Positions 37,444-46,877 of a DNA stretch of 64,000 bases are shown here, in pieces. The notes beneath the pieces were generated by a model, which was not told where the DNA came from, made no database searches, and saw only the letters and a list, made by a program, of their open reading frames with translations. A program made the position numbers and the translations under genes. The stretch is from JALYXV01 sp963733505. GTDB taxonomy: Bacteria; Actinomycetota; Acidimicrobiia; Acidimicrobiales; Palsa-688. The first letter of the stretch is position 1. Each line of letters starts with the position of its first letter. The stretch spans positions 62,001-126,000 of the forward strand of contig CAVTDW010000025.1 in assembly GCA_963733505.1 (NCBI GenBank), given 5' to 3'.

Positions 37444-40149
37444 CTACGGGTGGCCGTCGAGGCGGGCGGTGGCGATGCCCCAGGGCCGCAGGGCGAAGGA
37501 CTCCTCGAATCGCTCCAACTGCGCCCCCCTGAGGTCGACCAGCCAGCCGCCGCGGCCGGCAACCACGACGGTCGCCTCCTCGCCACTGGGGTTGAACACC
37601 CTGACCTCCAACCGCCCCCCCACCCGCTGCAGGGCCGATACCTCGGCGCCGCGCACGTCGAGGGCGCTGCCGTGCGCCGGGCCCGCTACCTGCCCGGCGC
37701 CCGTCACCACCTCGAGGGGCACCCACACCTGGTCGGCCAGTGCGTAGGGTTCCCGATCGCCGTAGTGCACGGCGTAGCGGACCGTGAGCGGCCCTTGCAT
37801 CTGCGGCCCTTCGAGGGGCAGGGCTGGGCCGGCCGAGTTGTCCCGGGTCGCCATGACTGGGCGCGACAGCATCCCGTTGGCCCGCAGCAGCGTGAGCGCC
37901 AAGGCCCGGCCGTCGTCCACCAGCTCGTACTCCAGGAGGCCCTCGTGGAGCACCGTGACCGCACCCGCGGACACGAACCGCCGGGACGGAAACGTGGGCA
38001 GCCCCAACTCGTGCGGCCCTCCTTCGGCGTCGAGGCCGCGGGCGACCACCCCGAAGGCGCACTCCGCCCGCGAGCCCTCGACCGGCGCAGGGAGCGGGAA
38101 CCACGCCCGCAGCCGGTGGTCACGGCAGCGGTTGTCGAACGACGCGGACACGCGAACGACGTCCTCCCCGGCCCGCAACTCGAGGTCGGTGACCACGTCG
38201 ATTCGCTGCGCACCGACCCGGGTCGCGGCGTCGCCGGCCAGGCGCTCGGGCCAGGTGTAGCGCCTCGTGACGCGCAGGACGCCCCGCACCGGGCCCGCCT
38301 CGATCAGCTCGATGGCTACCGACTCGGGCCGGTCCACCACCGTGTCGACGACGGGGGGAGCGTAGTTATAGGTATCGCCGGCCTCGCCGTCGTCCACCAG
38401 GCGATCCAATCCCGTGAGGGCGGGGCGGCCGTCGGTCGGGGTGATCGACCAGGTCCCGTCGGAGGCGTCGACCGCAACGTCGATGACGCCATTGCCCACT
38501 CCGGCGCCGTCGGCGCTCACCGATACCGGCCCCACCGTGAGCGGCGCCGCATCCCACTGCGCCCAGCCGTAGCCGGGGACGTCGGCGACGTGCACCGCCA
38601 CCCGTTGCCAGCCCGACCGCTCGGCGCGGATCCGAAGCGGCCGGTCGGCGAGCGCCCCCGCCTGGGCCCACGCCTCGGCCAGGAGTGATGCCCCGGTGAA
38701 GGCGCGGTGCCGGGTCGCCTCAGCCACGAACGACAGGGAGACGCCCGCCGACTGGTCTGCGTCCAGGGCCAGTTGCCCCGCTTGATTGGGCCGGAAGCCC
38801 GCCTCTTCGAGTTGGCCGAGCAGGTTGCCCAGGTCGGCCCCGACTCCCGAGACCTCCATGACCCGGGCCGCCACGTGCTCGACCACCTGGGCCCCGGCAA
38901 CGGGGTCCTCGCCATCCACCACCACCTCGACGACACCGCTGCGGGCGCGGGCGGATGGGTTGAGCACGACCGGCCCCCGACCGGGCATCACGGCGGCTGC
39001 GGCCTCGAGCGCCCGGCGCCGCAGCACCTCGGCGATCGTGGTTGCCTCGCTGTAGCGGTGGAGGACGGAGGTCCCGACCAGGTCATGGGAGCAGGCGCAG
39101 ATGGAATCGTGAGCCGAGTTACGGATCACATTTTCCCAGGCCAGCCGCAACTCCGCCCCGGGCCACTTGTCGGGCGCCAGCCACAGGGCGCACAGTGGCT
39201 CGGCTACTCGCTCCAAGGCGCGTTCGGCTCGGGCGGCGGCGATCTTGACGTCGACCCGGTTGGAGGCGACACCCATGAGCAGGTTGGCCCGGGCGCCGCT
39301 GCGCAGCTCACCGCGCCACGACGGCAGGCCGTCGGTCGGCGCCTTGGCCAGGTACTCGGGCAGCGAGCTGACGGTGAACTGGAAGTGGTCCTGGGCCGCG
39401 TTGGCCGCGGCCAGCACCTCGCCCAGCCAGGGCTGGGGCGCCTGGTGGTCGGTTCCGTTCATCCACAACATCGGCGCGTCGCCGCCGAGGGCGAAACGGG
39501 CCGTCTCGGCCTCGTGGGCCAGGGTTCGGCGCACCAGCGCCGCCGGATCGGCGGGCATGGCGGCGCCGTTGCCGTAGCCCACCAGCAGGTATTCGGCGCG
39601 CACCGTCGAGCCGTCGGGTGCCTGCCACCAAAAGGCGCTGCGGTCGACCGCCGCGGGCACGCCCCGCCAGACGACGGCGTGCTCGAAGCCCGCCAGGCGC
39701 AGAAGCTGAGGCATCTGGGCCACGTGGCCGAACATGTCGGGCAAGTAGCCGACCGACATGGCCCCCCCGAAGGCGTGCGCCCGTTCGAGGCCCAGCTGAA
39801 GGTTGCGGATGATCGTCTCGCCCGACACGAGGAACTCGTCCATGAGGATGTACCACGGGCCGACGGTCAGGCGGCCCGCTTCGGCCAGGCGGCGCAGCAC
39901 CTCGGCCGCCTCGGGTCGCAGCTCCAGGTAATCGTCGACCACCGCCATCTGCCCGTCGAGCAGGAACCGGTCGTAGCCCGCATCGGACTCCAGCCGGGGG
40001 AGGAACTCGTCGAGCACTTCCACCAACCCCAGACGGAACGCCTGGAATGGCAGGTACCACTCCCGGTCCCAGTGGGTGTGGGGGACCACGGCCACGAGGC
40101 GAGGTGCCCTTTGACCTGCGGGAGTGCCGTCTTCGGTGCGTTCGTTCAT
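37444..40149 (-). CDS. Glycoside hydrolase family 38 alpha-mannosidase
   Basis: A 901-residue enzyme. HTHWDREWYLP opens the GH38 catalytic domain, GYLPDMFGHVAQMPQ carries the nucleophile Asp, and NSAHDSICACSHDLVG is the conserved zinc/substrate region. The C-terminal 550 residues form the GH38 beta domains. It cleaves alpha-mannosides, in actinobacteria probably in the turnover of mannosylated glycans. There is no signal peptide, so it is likely cytoplasmic. Confidence 0.9.
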   Translation of the reverse strand: MNERTEDGTPAGQRAPRLVAVVPHTHWDREWYLPFQAFRLGLVEVLDEFLPRLESDAGYDRFLLDGQMAVVDDYLELRPEAAEVLRRLAEAGRLTVGPWYILMDEFLVSGETIIRNLQLGLERAHAFGGAMSVGYLPDMFGHVAQMPQLLRLAGFEHAVVWRGVPAAVDRSAFWWQAPDGSTVRAEYLLVGYGNGAAMPADPAALVRRTLAHEAETARFALGGDAPMLWMNGTDHQAPQPWLGEVLAAANAAQDHFQFTVSSLPEYLAKAPTDGLPSWRGELRSGARANLLMGVASNRVDVKIAAARAERALERVAEPLCALWLAPDKWPGAELRLAWENVIRNSAHDSICACSHDLVGTSVLHRYSEATTIAEVLRRRALEAAAAVMPGRGPVVLNPSARARSGVVEVVVDGEDPVAGAQVVEHVAARVMEVSGVGADLGNLLGQLEEAGFRPNQAGQLALDADQSAGVSLSFVAEATRHRAFTGASLLAEAWAQAGALADRPLRIRAERSGWQRVAVHVADVPGYGWAQWDAAPLTVGPVSVSADGAGVGNGVIDVAVDASDGTWSITPTDGRPALTGLDRLVDDGEAGDTYNYAPPVVDTVVDRPESVAIELIEAGPVRGVLRVTRRYTWPERLAGDAATRVGAQRIDVVTDLELRAGEDVVRVSASFDNRCRDHRLRAWFPLPAPVEGSRAECAFGVVARGLDAEGGPHELGLPTFPSRRFVSAGAVTVLHEGLLEYELVDDGRALALTLLRANGMLSRPVMATRDNSAGPALPLEGPQMQGPLTVRYAVHYGDREPYALADQVWVPLEVVTGAGQVAGPAHGSALDVRGAEVSALQRVGGRLEVRVFNPSGEEATVVVAGRGGWLVDLRGAQLERFEESFALRPWGIATARLDGHP

Positions 40150-40214
40150 CCCGCCTCGGTCCTCAGCCAGTCCTCAGCAGATCCGCCGCGGCCTATCCTG
40201 GGCAACTACTGCGC

Positions 40215-40958
40215 TCAGCCCGCGACGACCGCGAACGTCACGTCGTCGGGACTGGCGGCGAGCTTGTGATCTTTGGCGTCGTAGGCCTCGACCTGCCAGC
40301 GGTAGGTGGCGGCGGCGAGTGAATTGGTCAGCGTGAAGGTGGTGCCCGCGACCCGCTGGCTCGGTAAGGGGCTGGAAGTGCCTGGATCCGAGGCGTTGAC
40401 CGAGACCATGTAGTACGTGGCATCGGGGTAGGCACTCCAGCTCAAGGTCAAGTTGGTGCCCGAAACCTTCGAGCCGGCGACGGGGTTGACCAGATGCAGG
40501 TCGGACTTCCACAGGTAGGTCGTGTCGACGAACAGTGTCTTATCGGCGGTGACGGTGTAGGTCTTGGGCGTCAGGATGCCGGATTGCGCGAACAGATAGT
40601 TGCTGGTGTCGAACACCGCGACCGTCAGGGCCTGGTAGACGCCCGGAGGCACGTTGGCGATCAGGTACAGGCCGTCGCTGTCGGTCTCGGCCTTGTATTG
40701 CTGACCCGAACACCCATCGACATATTGGGAGAACTTCTCACACAAGGTCACCGCGATGCCCACCGCCGGCTTCTCGTCGAACACGACTTTGCCCTGCACA
40801 TTGCCGGTCCCCGGCGCCGGCTTGGCCTTCTCGACACCGGCCGGAGCACTGGTGGTGCTCGACGAGCCGGACCCGGCCTTGGCGGCTGAGCCGCTGCTCT
40901 TGCTCCCGCAGGCGACGAGGACCAGCACCAACCCCACTAGCCAGGCGGACCGCCTCAT
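40215..40958 (-). CDS. Lipoprotein with CarboxypepD/Fn3-like domains
   Basis: A 247-residue protein. VLVLVACGSK is a lipobox, giving a lipidated outer-face protein. After a Ser/Thr-rich linker comes a carboxypeptidase-regulatory-like beta domain (GKVVFDEKPAVGIAVTL), then an Fn3-like domain (LTLSWSAYPDATYYMVSV, YRWQVEAYDA). The ATG at 40958 has GAGAGG upstream. It is probably a cell-surface binding or scaffold protein. Confidence 0.75.
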   Translation of the reverse strand: MRRSAWLVGLVLVLVACGSKSSGSAAKAGSGSSSTTSAPAGVEKAKPAPGTGNVQGKVVFDEKPAVGIAVTLCEKFSQYVDGCSGQQYKAETDSDGLYLIANVPPGVYQALTVAVFDTSNYLFAQSGILTPKTYTVTADKTLFVDTTYLWKSDLHLVNPVAGSKVSGTNLTLSWSAYPDATYYMVSVNASDPGTSSPLPSQRVAGTTFTLTNSLAAATYRWQVEAYDAKDHKLAASPDDVTFAVVAG

Positions 40959-41106
40959 GCGTGACCTCTCGTCCTGCCGTTGATGGCGCCGAAGATTGCA
41001 CAATGATCAATCCCCCGCAAGCACCATGTGCCACGTGCTGCGCGTTCGGGCAACCCCAGTCCTGAAGCGACGCACGTCGCCACGAGGCGAGCCAGGGCAC
41101 CGACGC

Positions 41107-41112
41107 TACCGT
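41107..41112 (+). promoter_or_regulatory. Candidate leaderless -10 box for the J-domain gene
   Basis: TACCGT lies 6 nt before the GTG at 41119, with no Shine-Dalgarno between. Similar boxes precede several other genes in this window at 6-11 nt. Confidence 0.5.
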
Positions 41113-41118
41113 TGCGGG

Positions 41119-41679
41119 GTGACCACGCCCGATCCGTGGCAGATCCTGGGCCTCCCCGCCGGGTCGTCGCTGGCCGAGGCCCGAGCGGCGCGCCGCCGGC
41201 TGGCCAAACGGCTCCACCCCGATGTACACGCCGCCCGACCGCCGGCGGAGCGCGCCGAGCTGTCGGCGCGCATGACGGCCGTCAACCGGGCATTGACAGA
41301 GATCGAAGGGCGCTGCGCTGAGGAAGCGGCGGTGGCGTCGGTCTCGCCCGACTCGCCCGACTCGCCCGACTCGCACGCCGAGGAGCCCGGCGACCCCGAC
41401 ACCTTTTCGGTCGGGGTGCTGCCGGCCGAGGCATTCGAGGCCCTGTTCCTGGCGGCCTACGGAGTGGGCGACATCCTGGTGGCCGACGAGCCCTACTTGC
41501 TCGAGGTGTACCTGCGCGAACCGGCGCCGTGCTTCTGCCGCTTGACGTTGGTCCCCGAGGCGGGCGGCAGCATCGTGACGGTCGACGTGGGACCCGCCGC
41601 CGAGTCGATCGAGGCGCCCACGGGATCGGAAGTCGTCGCTGTTTTGGTGGCTGAACTCGACGCCTTGGTGACGCGCTGA
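41119..41679 (+). CDS. J-domain (DnaJ-like) protein
   Basis: A 186-residue protein. Its N-terminus, DPWQILGLPAGSSLAEARAARRRLAKRLHPDVH, is a J-domain with the HPD motif that stimulates DnaK-type chaperones. The rest is not a standard DnaJ C-terminus; it has an acidic linker (repeated SPDSPDS) and an unrecognised domain with CFCRLTLV. It is a possible chaperone targeting factor. The start GTG 41119 follows a TACCGT box. Confidence 0.7.
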   Translation: MTTPDPWQILGLPAGSSLAEARAARRRLAKRLHPDVHAARPPAERAELSARMTAVNRALTEIEGRCAEEAAVASVSPDSPDSPDSHAEEPGDPDTFSVGVLPAEAFEALFLAAYGVGDILVADEPYLLEVYLREPAPCFCRLTLVPEAGGSIVTVDVGPAAESIEAPTGSEVVAVLVAELDALVTR

Positions 41680-41868
41680 CGGGGGGGTCCAAAACGGACT
41701 TGCCCGTACATCGCAGCAGAGAACTTCGGGCGTACGGGGCCGGTTTTCCCGTGCTACCGTGCCCGCCGAGGGCGCAGCATCGCAGGTCGAGCAGTTCCCT
41801 CCCGGCGACAGCCGGAGGCCGGTCCGGGCAAGGCGTACAGGAGCCCCGGCGGCCGAGAAAGGAGGGGA

Positions 41869-42084
41869 ATGCTTGTGGCAACGGGACACGTGAAGTGGTT
41901 CAACTCTGAAAAGGGTTACGGCTTCATCGCCCAGCAGGGCGGCCCGGATGTGTTCGTGCACTTCAGCGCCATCGAAGGCTCTGGGTACAGGAACCTTGAG
42001 GAGAATGAAGAGGTCGAGTTTGAGGTGAGCCAGGGCCCCAAGGGGCTCCAGGCGGCCAACGTCCGACGAATCAATATGCGCTAA
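41869..42084 (+). CDS. Cold-shock domain protein
   Basis: A 71-residue protein. VKWFNSEKGYGFI and DVFVHFSAIEG are the RNP1 and RNP2 motifs that bind single-stranded RNA or DNA. AAGGAGGGGA gives a strong ribosome site before ATG 41869. A TACCGT box at 41755-41760 would leave a leader of about 100 nt, as in many cold-shock genes where the leader controls translation. Confidence 0.9.
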   Translation: MLVATGHVKWFNSEKGYGFIAQQGGPDVFVHFSAIEGSGYRNLEENEEVEFEVSQGPKGLQAANVRRINMR

Positions 42085-42112
42085 GGGAGCTGGGACAGCA
42101 GGCTGGGACATT

Positions 42113-42130
42113 CGCCGATCGCCGTCGGCG
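42113..42130 (+). terminator. Hairpin downstream of the cold-shock gene
   Basis: CGCCGA pairs with TCGGCG around a 6-nt loop, 29 bp after the cold-shock stop. No T-run follows. Confidence 0.35.
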
Positions 42131-42242
42131 ACAGAGGTTTGATCACCGGGTGACGCGGGGCGGTCGGTTCGCCGCGGCTGGCCGCGCGCGACGCGGACCG
42201 GCTGGGGGCAACGGCCGCCCTGCGGCATCGACGGTCGGTCAG

Positions 42243-42248
42243 TACCGT
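42243..42248 (+). promoter_or_regulatory. Candidate leaderless -10 box for the YcnI-like gene
   Basis: TACCGT lies exactly 7 nt before GTG 42256. The GTG at 42247 overlaps this box, which is one reason to prefer the later start. Confidence 0.5.
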
Positions 42249-42255
42249 GGGGGTC

Positions 42256-42879
42256 GTGTGGCGCGTCGTGTTCGGTGTCGCCCTCGGCGGATGGTCGCTG
42301 GTCCTGATGGCGGTGCCGGCGGCCGCCCACCCGGGGATCGAGGACCCCTACGTGCCGGCGCACGTGGTCACGACCGTGGCGCTCGGCGTCCCGTCCGAGG
42401 AACCGTCGCCCATGGTCGAGATTGACGTCGTCCTGCCCGCGGACTTCACCTTGCAGCGGGTCGACTCGGTTCCCGGCTGGCAGCAGGAGAATGGGCCCGG
42501 ACGGCTGCGGTTTTTCGATGGAAACATCCCCCAGGGCGGCTACGCCCAGTTCACGTTCTCGGGGGCCTTCGCCCAGAAACGGGTGGTCGAACTGCCCGTG
42601 ACCACCCGGGCCGCGGACGGAACGACGGTCGTTTGGGATCAGGGACAAGATGGCGCCCACCCGGCGGCGCTGGTGTTGCCTGGCTACCCCCGGGGCTCGG
42701 TACCGGCCGGGGTGGCCGGGCTGAGCGCAGGTACGGGCGCCGGTTCCGGGCGGGGTGTGGGGCCGCTGCTCGGGGTGGGGCTGGTGGTGGCGGTTGGAGG
42801 AGCGGTAGGGGTGGGCGTGGCCGCCGGCCGACGTCGCCGGGGCCAATCGAAGCTCGTTGCCGGGCCGGCGGAGCCGTGA
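42256..42879 (+). CDS. YcnI-like DUF1775 protein, secreted and membrane-anchored
   Basis: A 207-residue protein. A signal peptide ends at AAA, leaving a mature N-terminal His (HPGIEDPYVPA), the ligand that binds copper in YcnI-type proteins. GWQQENGPGRLRFFDG continues the DUF1775 domain. A C-terminal membrane helix (LLGVGLVVAVGGAVGVGVAA) and basic tail anchor it. It probably buffers or delivers copper at the cell surface. Its stop overlaps the next start (GTGA). Confidence 0.75.
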   Translation: MWRVVFGVALGGWSLVLMAVPAAAHPGIEDPYVPAHVVTTVALGVPSEEPSPMVEIDVVLPADFTLQRVDSVPGWQQENGPGRLRFFDGNIPQGGYAQFTFSGAFAQKRVVELPVTTRAADGTTVVWDQGQDGAHPAALVLPGYPRGSVPAGVAGLSAGTGAGSGRGVGPLLGVGLVVAVGGAVGVGVAAGRRRRGQSKLVAGPAEP

Positions 42880-44042
42880 CCGACCTCGGCGGGGGTCGTC
42901 GCTTCGTCCTGCTCGTCGCCTCGTTGGTGCTGCTGGTGGCGGGGGTGGCGGTGGCCGTCACCGGAGGGACCGACAAGACGGGGCGCGCCGTGGTGTCGTC
43001 GGCGACGACGACCAGCAGGCCGGCATCGGTGACTCCGGGGACCAGACTTCCCGAACTGACGGTCCCCTCGGCCAGCGCGGTGACAACTGCACCCACCACC
43101 GCAGCGCCCACCACGACCCGTCCGCCCCCGTCGGTCGGCCCCATCGGCCCGGTTGCGCTGACCGGGTGCCCGCCATCGCACAAGCCGCCGGCGCCGACGG
43201 CGCCGGGCCACCCGGCGGTGCTGGTGCCGGAGTCGGCCCTGCCGCTACCACCGGCGGCGGCGCCCAAGGTGGCCGACCTGGCGGCGCTCAGCGGCAAGGG
43301 GATGTGGATCTGGCAGCAGAACAAGACCAGCGGCGGCAGCGTCGACCTCATCGTCCGCCAGGCCCAGAGCGCCGGGCTGCGCCAGGTCTGGGTCCGGGTG
43401 GGCAGCTCACTCGACGGTTTCTACGGCCAGAGCTGGCTCAATGCCCTGGTTCCCGCCCTCCACCGGGCGGGCGTCGCGGTGATCGGTTGGGGGTTCCCGT
43501 ACCTCTATGACCCCGTCGCCGATGTGGCCTGGACCAACCAGGCCCTGACCTGGCGGTCGCCGGGCGGCGATCAGCTCGACGGCTGGAGCGCCGACATCGA
43601 GACCGGCAGTGAGGGTACGGCGCTGTCGGGTAAGCGGGCCTCGACCTATCTGGGCCTGGTGCGGCCCCATATGGGCGGCCGGCCGCTGATCGCGACCGTC
43701 TATCCACCCACCGACTACTGGTTGGCCCGCTACCCCTATGAGGCGATGGTCCCCTACATCGATGCCTTCGCGCCGATGCTGTACTGGAGCTGCGTCGAGC
43801 CGGGGGCGGACGCGACCATGGCGTTGCAGAAGCTGGCCGGCCTGGCGCCCGTGCACCTGATCGGCCAGGCGTTCGACATGGGCCCCTACGGCGGTCGGGA
43901 TGGTCCCCCGAGCGGGGCCGAGATCGCCCGGTTCCTCGACGTGGCGCGACGCGGCGGGGCCAAGGGTGCCTCGTTCTGGGTGTGGCAGTACATGACGGCT
44001 CCCGAATGGGCCGCCCTGAGCGCCTATCCCTGGCCCTCCTGA
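42876..44042 (+). CDS. Secreted TIM-barrel-like glycoside hydrolase-type protein
   Basis: A 388-residue protein. Residues 8-27 are a signal or anchor helix, then a Thr/Pro-rich linker to about residue 130. The rest, from GKGMWIWQQNKTSGGSVDLI to SFWVWQYMTAPEWAALSAYPW, has strand-helix repeats with GWSADIETGSEG and FAPMLYWSC, like glycoside hydrolase barrel (DUF4015-like) proteins. Asp/Glu in WSADIE could be catalytic, which is inference. GTG 42876 overlaps the YcnI stop. Confidence 0.6.
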   Translation: MTDLGGGRRFVLLVASLVLLVAGVAVAVTGGTDKTGRAVVSSATTTSRPASVTPGTRLPELTVPSASAVTTAPTTAAPTTTRPPPSVGPIGPVALTGCPPSHKPPAPTAPGHPAVLVPESALPLPPAAAPKVADLAALSGKGMWIWQQNKTSGGSVDLIVRQAQSAGLRQVWVRVGSSLDGFYGQSWLNALVPALHRAGVAVIGWGFPYLYDPVADVAWTNQALTWRSPGGDQLDGWSADIETGSEGTALSGKRASTYLGLVRPHMGGRPLIATVYPPTDYWLARYPYEAMVPYIDAFAPMLYWSCVEPGADATMALQKLAGLAPVHLIGQAFDMGPYGGRDGPPSGAEIARFLDVARRGGAKGASFWVWQYMTAPEWAALSAYPWPS

Positions 44043-44081
44043 GCCCTGCCTCGCCGGGAGCTGGCAGCTGACCCGCTCTTG

Positions 44082-44154
44082 TATGGCTTTGTGGCTCTTG
44101 GCGGGGTTGTTACCGCTGTGGGGTGATAAGTCCTCCGAGAGACACAAACCCCTA
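44082..44154 (-). repeat. Dispersed hairpin element, copy B
   Basis: Reverse-orientation copy of the element at 19016-19089. Read on the minus strand it starts TAGGGGTTTG, then GTCTCT, TTATCACCCC, GGTAACAACCCC and AAGAGCCACAAA, as in copy A, with about a quarter of positions changed. It lies in the 155-bp gap upstream of the acyl-CoA dehydrogenase gene. Confidence 0.75.
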
Positions 44155-44197
44155 CGAGAGTTCGACCGCACGACAGCACGATTAGGTTTTGGCGGCG

Positions 44198-45385
44198 ATG
44201 GACCTGAGCTACCCGCCCGAAACCGAGGCATTCCGGGTCGAGATCCGGAGATGGCTGGCCGACAACCTGCCGCCGGGGGACGACTGGAACGAGCGACTGT
44301 TCGAGGGTGGCTGGATCTGTGCCACCTGGCCCGTCGAGTACGGCGGCAAAGGCCTGACCACCATGGAGGCCGTCGTCCTGGCCGAAGAGTTCGAGCGGGC
44401 CGGGGCGCCCCTTCGGGCCGACTTCTTCGGCGACACCCTCGTCGGTCCGACCATCCTGCGCTGGGGGACCGAGGAGCAGAAGAAGGAGTTCCTGCCCCAG
44501 ATCCTGGCGGGGCGGATTTCGTGGTGCCAGGGTTTCTCCGAGCCCGACGCGGGCAGTGACCTGGCGGCGGTGAAGACCCGGGCGGAGATCGACGGCGACG
44601 AGTGGGTGATCAACGGCCAGAAGCTGTGGACGACCCAGGCACACGAAGCCGACTACATCTTCCTCCTCGCCCGAACCGACCCCGAGGCGCCGAAGCACGC
44701 CGGCATCTCGTACTTGCTGGTACCGATGAAACAGCCGGGGATCGAGGCCCGGCCCATCCGCCAGCCCGACGGGTCGGCGGAGTTCAACGAGGTGTTCTTC
44801 GACGGTGCCCGCTGCCCGAAGGCCAACGTGGTGGGCGGCGTCAACAACGGCTGGACCGTCGCCATGACGACCTTGGGGTTCGAGCGGGGGACCTCGGCCA
44901 CCACGGGGTACCGGCGATTCAAGAAGGAGCTGGACGACTTGATCGCCCTGGCCCAGGGCAATGGGCGAGCCGCCGATCCGGTGGTGCGCCAGCGACTGGC
45001 CGATGCCTGGACCAAGGTCAAGATCATGCAGATCAACGGCTACCGGGCGTTGACCGCGGCGTTGGGCGGTACCAACGACGAGGGCGTCAAGGCGCTGGCC
45101 GCCACCAACAAGATGTTCTGGTCCGAATACCACCAGGAAGTGATGGAACTGGCGATCGACATCCTGGGCATGGAGGGGCAGGCGCTCAGCGGGTCGGGTG
45201 AGGCGGAGTTCGTGCCCGGATACGGGCTGCGCCAGCCGTTGCCGGGGTATCCGGTCAGCGTGCTGCAGTCGTCGTTCTTCTACTCCCGATCCGAGACCAT
45301 CTGGGGTGGGACGGCCCAGATCCAGCGGAACATCGTGGGCGAGCGCATCCTGGGCCTGCCCCGGGAACCCCGGGTTGCCAAGTAG
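44198..45385 (+). CDS. Acyl-CoA dehydrogenase
   Basis: A 395-residue flavoenzyme. WPVEYGGKGLTTMEAVVLAEEF, QGFSEPDAGSDLAA (FAD/substrate loop) and SRSETIWGGTAQIQRNIVGERILGLP fit the FadE class; the Glu of SETIWGG is the likely catalytic base. It oxidises an acyl-CoA, perhaps from fatty acids or sterol side chains. ATG 44198 follows a TAGGTT box by 9 nt. Confidence 0.9.
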   Translation: MDLSYPPETEAFRVEIRRWLADNLPPGDDWNERLFEGGWICATWPVEYGGKGLTTMEAVVLAEEFERAGAPLRADFFGDTLVGPTILRWGTEEQKKEFLPQILAGRISWCQGFSEPDAGSDLAAVKTRAEIDGDEWVINGQKLWTTQAHEADYIFLLARTDPEAPKHAGISYLLVPMKQPGIEARPIRQPDGSAEFNEVFFDGARCPKANVVGGVNNGWTVAMTTLGFERGTSATTGYRRFKKELDDLIALAQGNGRAADPVVRQRLADAWTKVKIMQINGYRALTAALGGTNDEGVKALAATNKMFWSEYHQEVMELAIDILGMEGQALSGSGEAEFVPGYGLRQPLPGYPVSVLQSSFFYSRSETIWGGTAQIQRNIVGERILGLPREPRVAK

Positions 45386-45412
45386 CGGGAGGCATTTTCC
45401 CCAGGCCGGTTC

Positions 45413-45949
45413 TTACTCGGGCCAGCCGGGAAGTTCGCCGACATTCTCCAGGCAGAACATGATGTAGTCGATGGCCTGCAGGGCCGTGGCCGCCATGCGG
45501 TCCGACTCCCGGGCGGCCGTACCCAGATCCAGGCGTAGTTCGTTGACGAGCAGGGAGTAGCCCTCGGGCCCGACCCGCCATTCGGCCGGCTCGTCCAGGC
45601 TGATGAACACATCGAGGTGGCCGTCGGCCTCGTAGCGGTCGAAGCGTTGCAGCAGGTCCCGGATCACCCGGGCGTGGGGGACCGCGGCTTCGAAGGAGTT
45701 CATCGCCTCCTGGAACGGGGCGTGGAACGGGCGGTCGAAACAGCCGTGGCACGCCCAGCAGGCCCGAAGCAGGCTGCGCAGGGAGACGGCGAGGAGCTCG
45801 GTGTCGACGGCCCGGTCGGGACGTCCCGGTTCCCAGGGGTGGGAGCGGATCCGCTCCTCCTGCATCGCCACGGCCCGTCGCCACCGGCGGATGTGTCCCT
45901 GGAAGCCGACGGCCAGCCCGAAGAGGCGTGTCTGCTCGACCTGGTTCAT
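45413..45949 (-). CDS. Hypothetical protein with CxxC motif
   Basis: A 178-residue, mostly helical protein. CWACHGCFDRPFH contains C-x-x-C-x-x-C, a possible metal or heme-like site, near residue 64. No membrane segment is seen. Its ATG lies upstream of fdhD on the same side of the map but the gene is downstream in transcription, 7 bp after the fdhD stop. The function is unknown. Confidence 0.6.
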   Translation of the reverse strand: MNQVEQTRLFGLAVGFQGHIRRWRRAVAMQEERIRSHPWEPGRPDRAVDTELLAVSLRSLLRACWACHGCFDRPFHAPFQEAMNSFEAAVPHARVIRDLLQRFDRYEADGHLDVFISLDEPAEWRVGPEGYSLLVNELRLDLGTAARESDRMAATALQAIDYIMFCLENVGELPGWPE

Positions 45950-45956
45950 ACCTGCT

Positions 45957-46877
45957 TTATCGGGTCAGGTCGATGCGCTCTGGATGGGTGTAGATGTTGA
46001 ATCGGTCGCCCCGCACGAAGCCCGCGATCGTGACGCCCAGCCGGTCGGCCGCCTCGACGGCCAGGCTGGACGGGGCCGAGACGGCGACGATCACGGCCAA
46101 TCCGGCCATTGCCGCCTTCTGCACGATCTCGAAGCTGACCCGGCCGGAGACGACCAGCACGTGGCCGCTGAGGGGGAGTTGGCCCGTGAGCAGGGCGTGG
46201 CCGGCCAGTTTGTCGACTGCGTTGTGCCGACCCACGTCCTCGCGCACCGCGGTTGGCGGCCCGTCGGGGATGCCGATACCGGCGTGGTCGAAGATGGCGG
46301 CCGCGTGGAGGCCGCCGGTGCGGTCGAACAGCCGTTGTTGGGCCCGCAGGCGGTCGGGGAGCCCATGGATGAGCGAGGCGGGCACGGCAGGGGTTCCGGC
46401 GCCGTCGGTGTCGGCGGCGGCGGGGGCGCCGGGTGCGCCGGGGGTGGCGGGTGGCAGGGCCGGGCAGGCGATGGTCACCTCGTCGATGCTGGTCTTGCCG
46501 CACACACCGCAACTGGCGTTGACCGCGAAGTTCCGGGCCGCCCGTTCGGGCGGGAGGGGCCGGGTCAGTTCGACGGTGACGGTGTTGAAACGCTGCTCGA
46601 CGTCGTCGGGAAGGTCGCAGTACTTGACCGCAGCCACGTCGGCAGGGTTCGTGATCACGCCTTCGGTAAAGAGGAATCCGACCGCCAGGTCGAAGTCGTG
46701 ACCCGGGGTGCGCATGGTGACTGCGACCGGGGCGGGCCGTTGGCCGGGACCGGCGGCGCGTATCTCCATCGGTTCCTCGGTGGCCACCTGGTCGGGGATC
46801 TCGAGGTGTCGGTCGGGGCGCACGGCCACGACGCGGACATCGGTGACCGGGTGTCGTATCGGAAGCGAGTCGGTCAC
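45957..46877 (-). CDS. fdhD: FdhD formate dehydrogenase accessory sulfurtransferase
   Basis: A 306-residue protein. NASCGVCGKTS carries the two Cys of the FdhD sulfurtransferase site. GHDFDLAVGFLFTEGVI and AVREDVGRHNAVDKLAGHALL are further family segments. It passes sulfur to the molybdenum cofactor of formate dehydrogenases. GTG 46877 overlaps the mobA stop. An Ala/Gly/Pro insertion near residue 165 is longer than in typical FdhD. Confidence 0.9.
   Translation of the reverse strand: MTDSLPIRHPVTDVRVVAVRPDRHLEIPDQVATEEPMEIRAAGPGQRPAPVAVTMRTPGHDFDLAVGFLFTEGVITNPADVAAVKYCDLPDDVEQRFNTVTVELTRPLPPERAARNFAVNASCGVCGKTSIDEVTIACPALPPATPGAPGAPAAADTDGAGTPAVPASLIHGLPDRLRAQQRLFDRTGGLHAAAIFDHAGIGIPDGPPTAVREDVGRHNAVDKLAGHALLTGQLPLSGHVLVVSGRVSFEIVQKAAMAGLAVIVAVSAPSSLAVEAADRLGVTIAGFVRGDRFNIYTHPERIDLTR

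Noticed and set aside
37252..38688. Long plus-strand frame opposite the alpha-mannosidase
   Set aside because: Antisense to a clear GH38 gene; high-GC codon bias creates such open frames. The same holds for other long antisense frames, such as those opposite lhr and choD.
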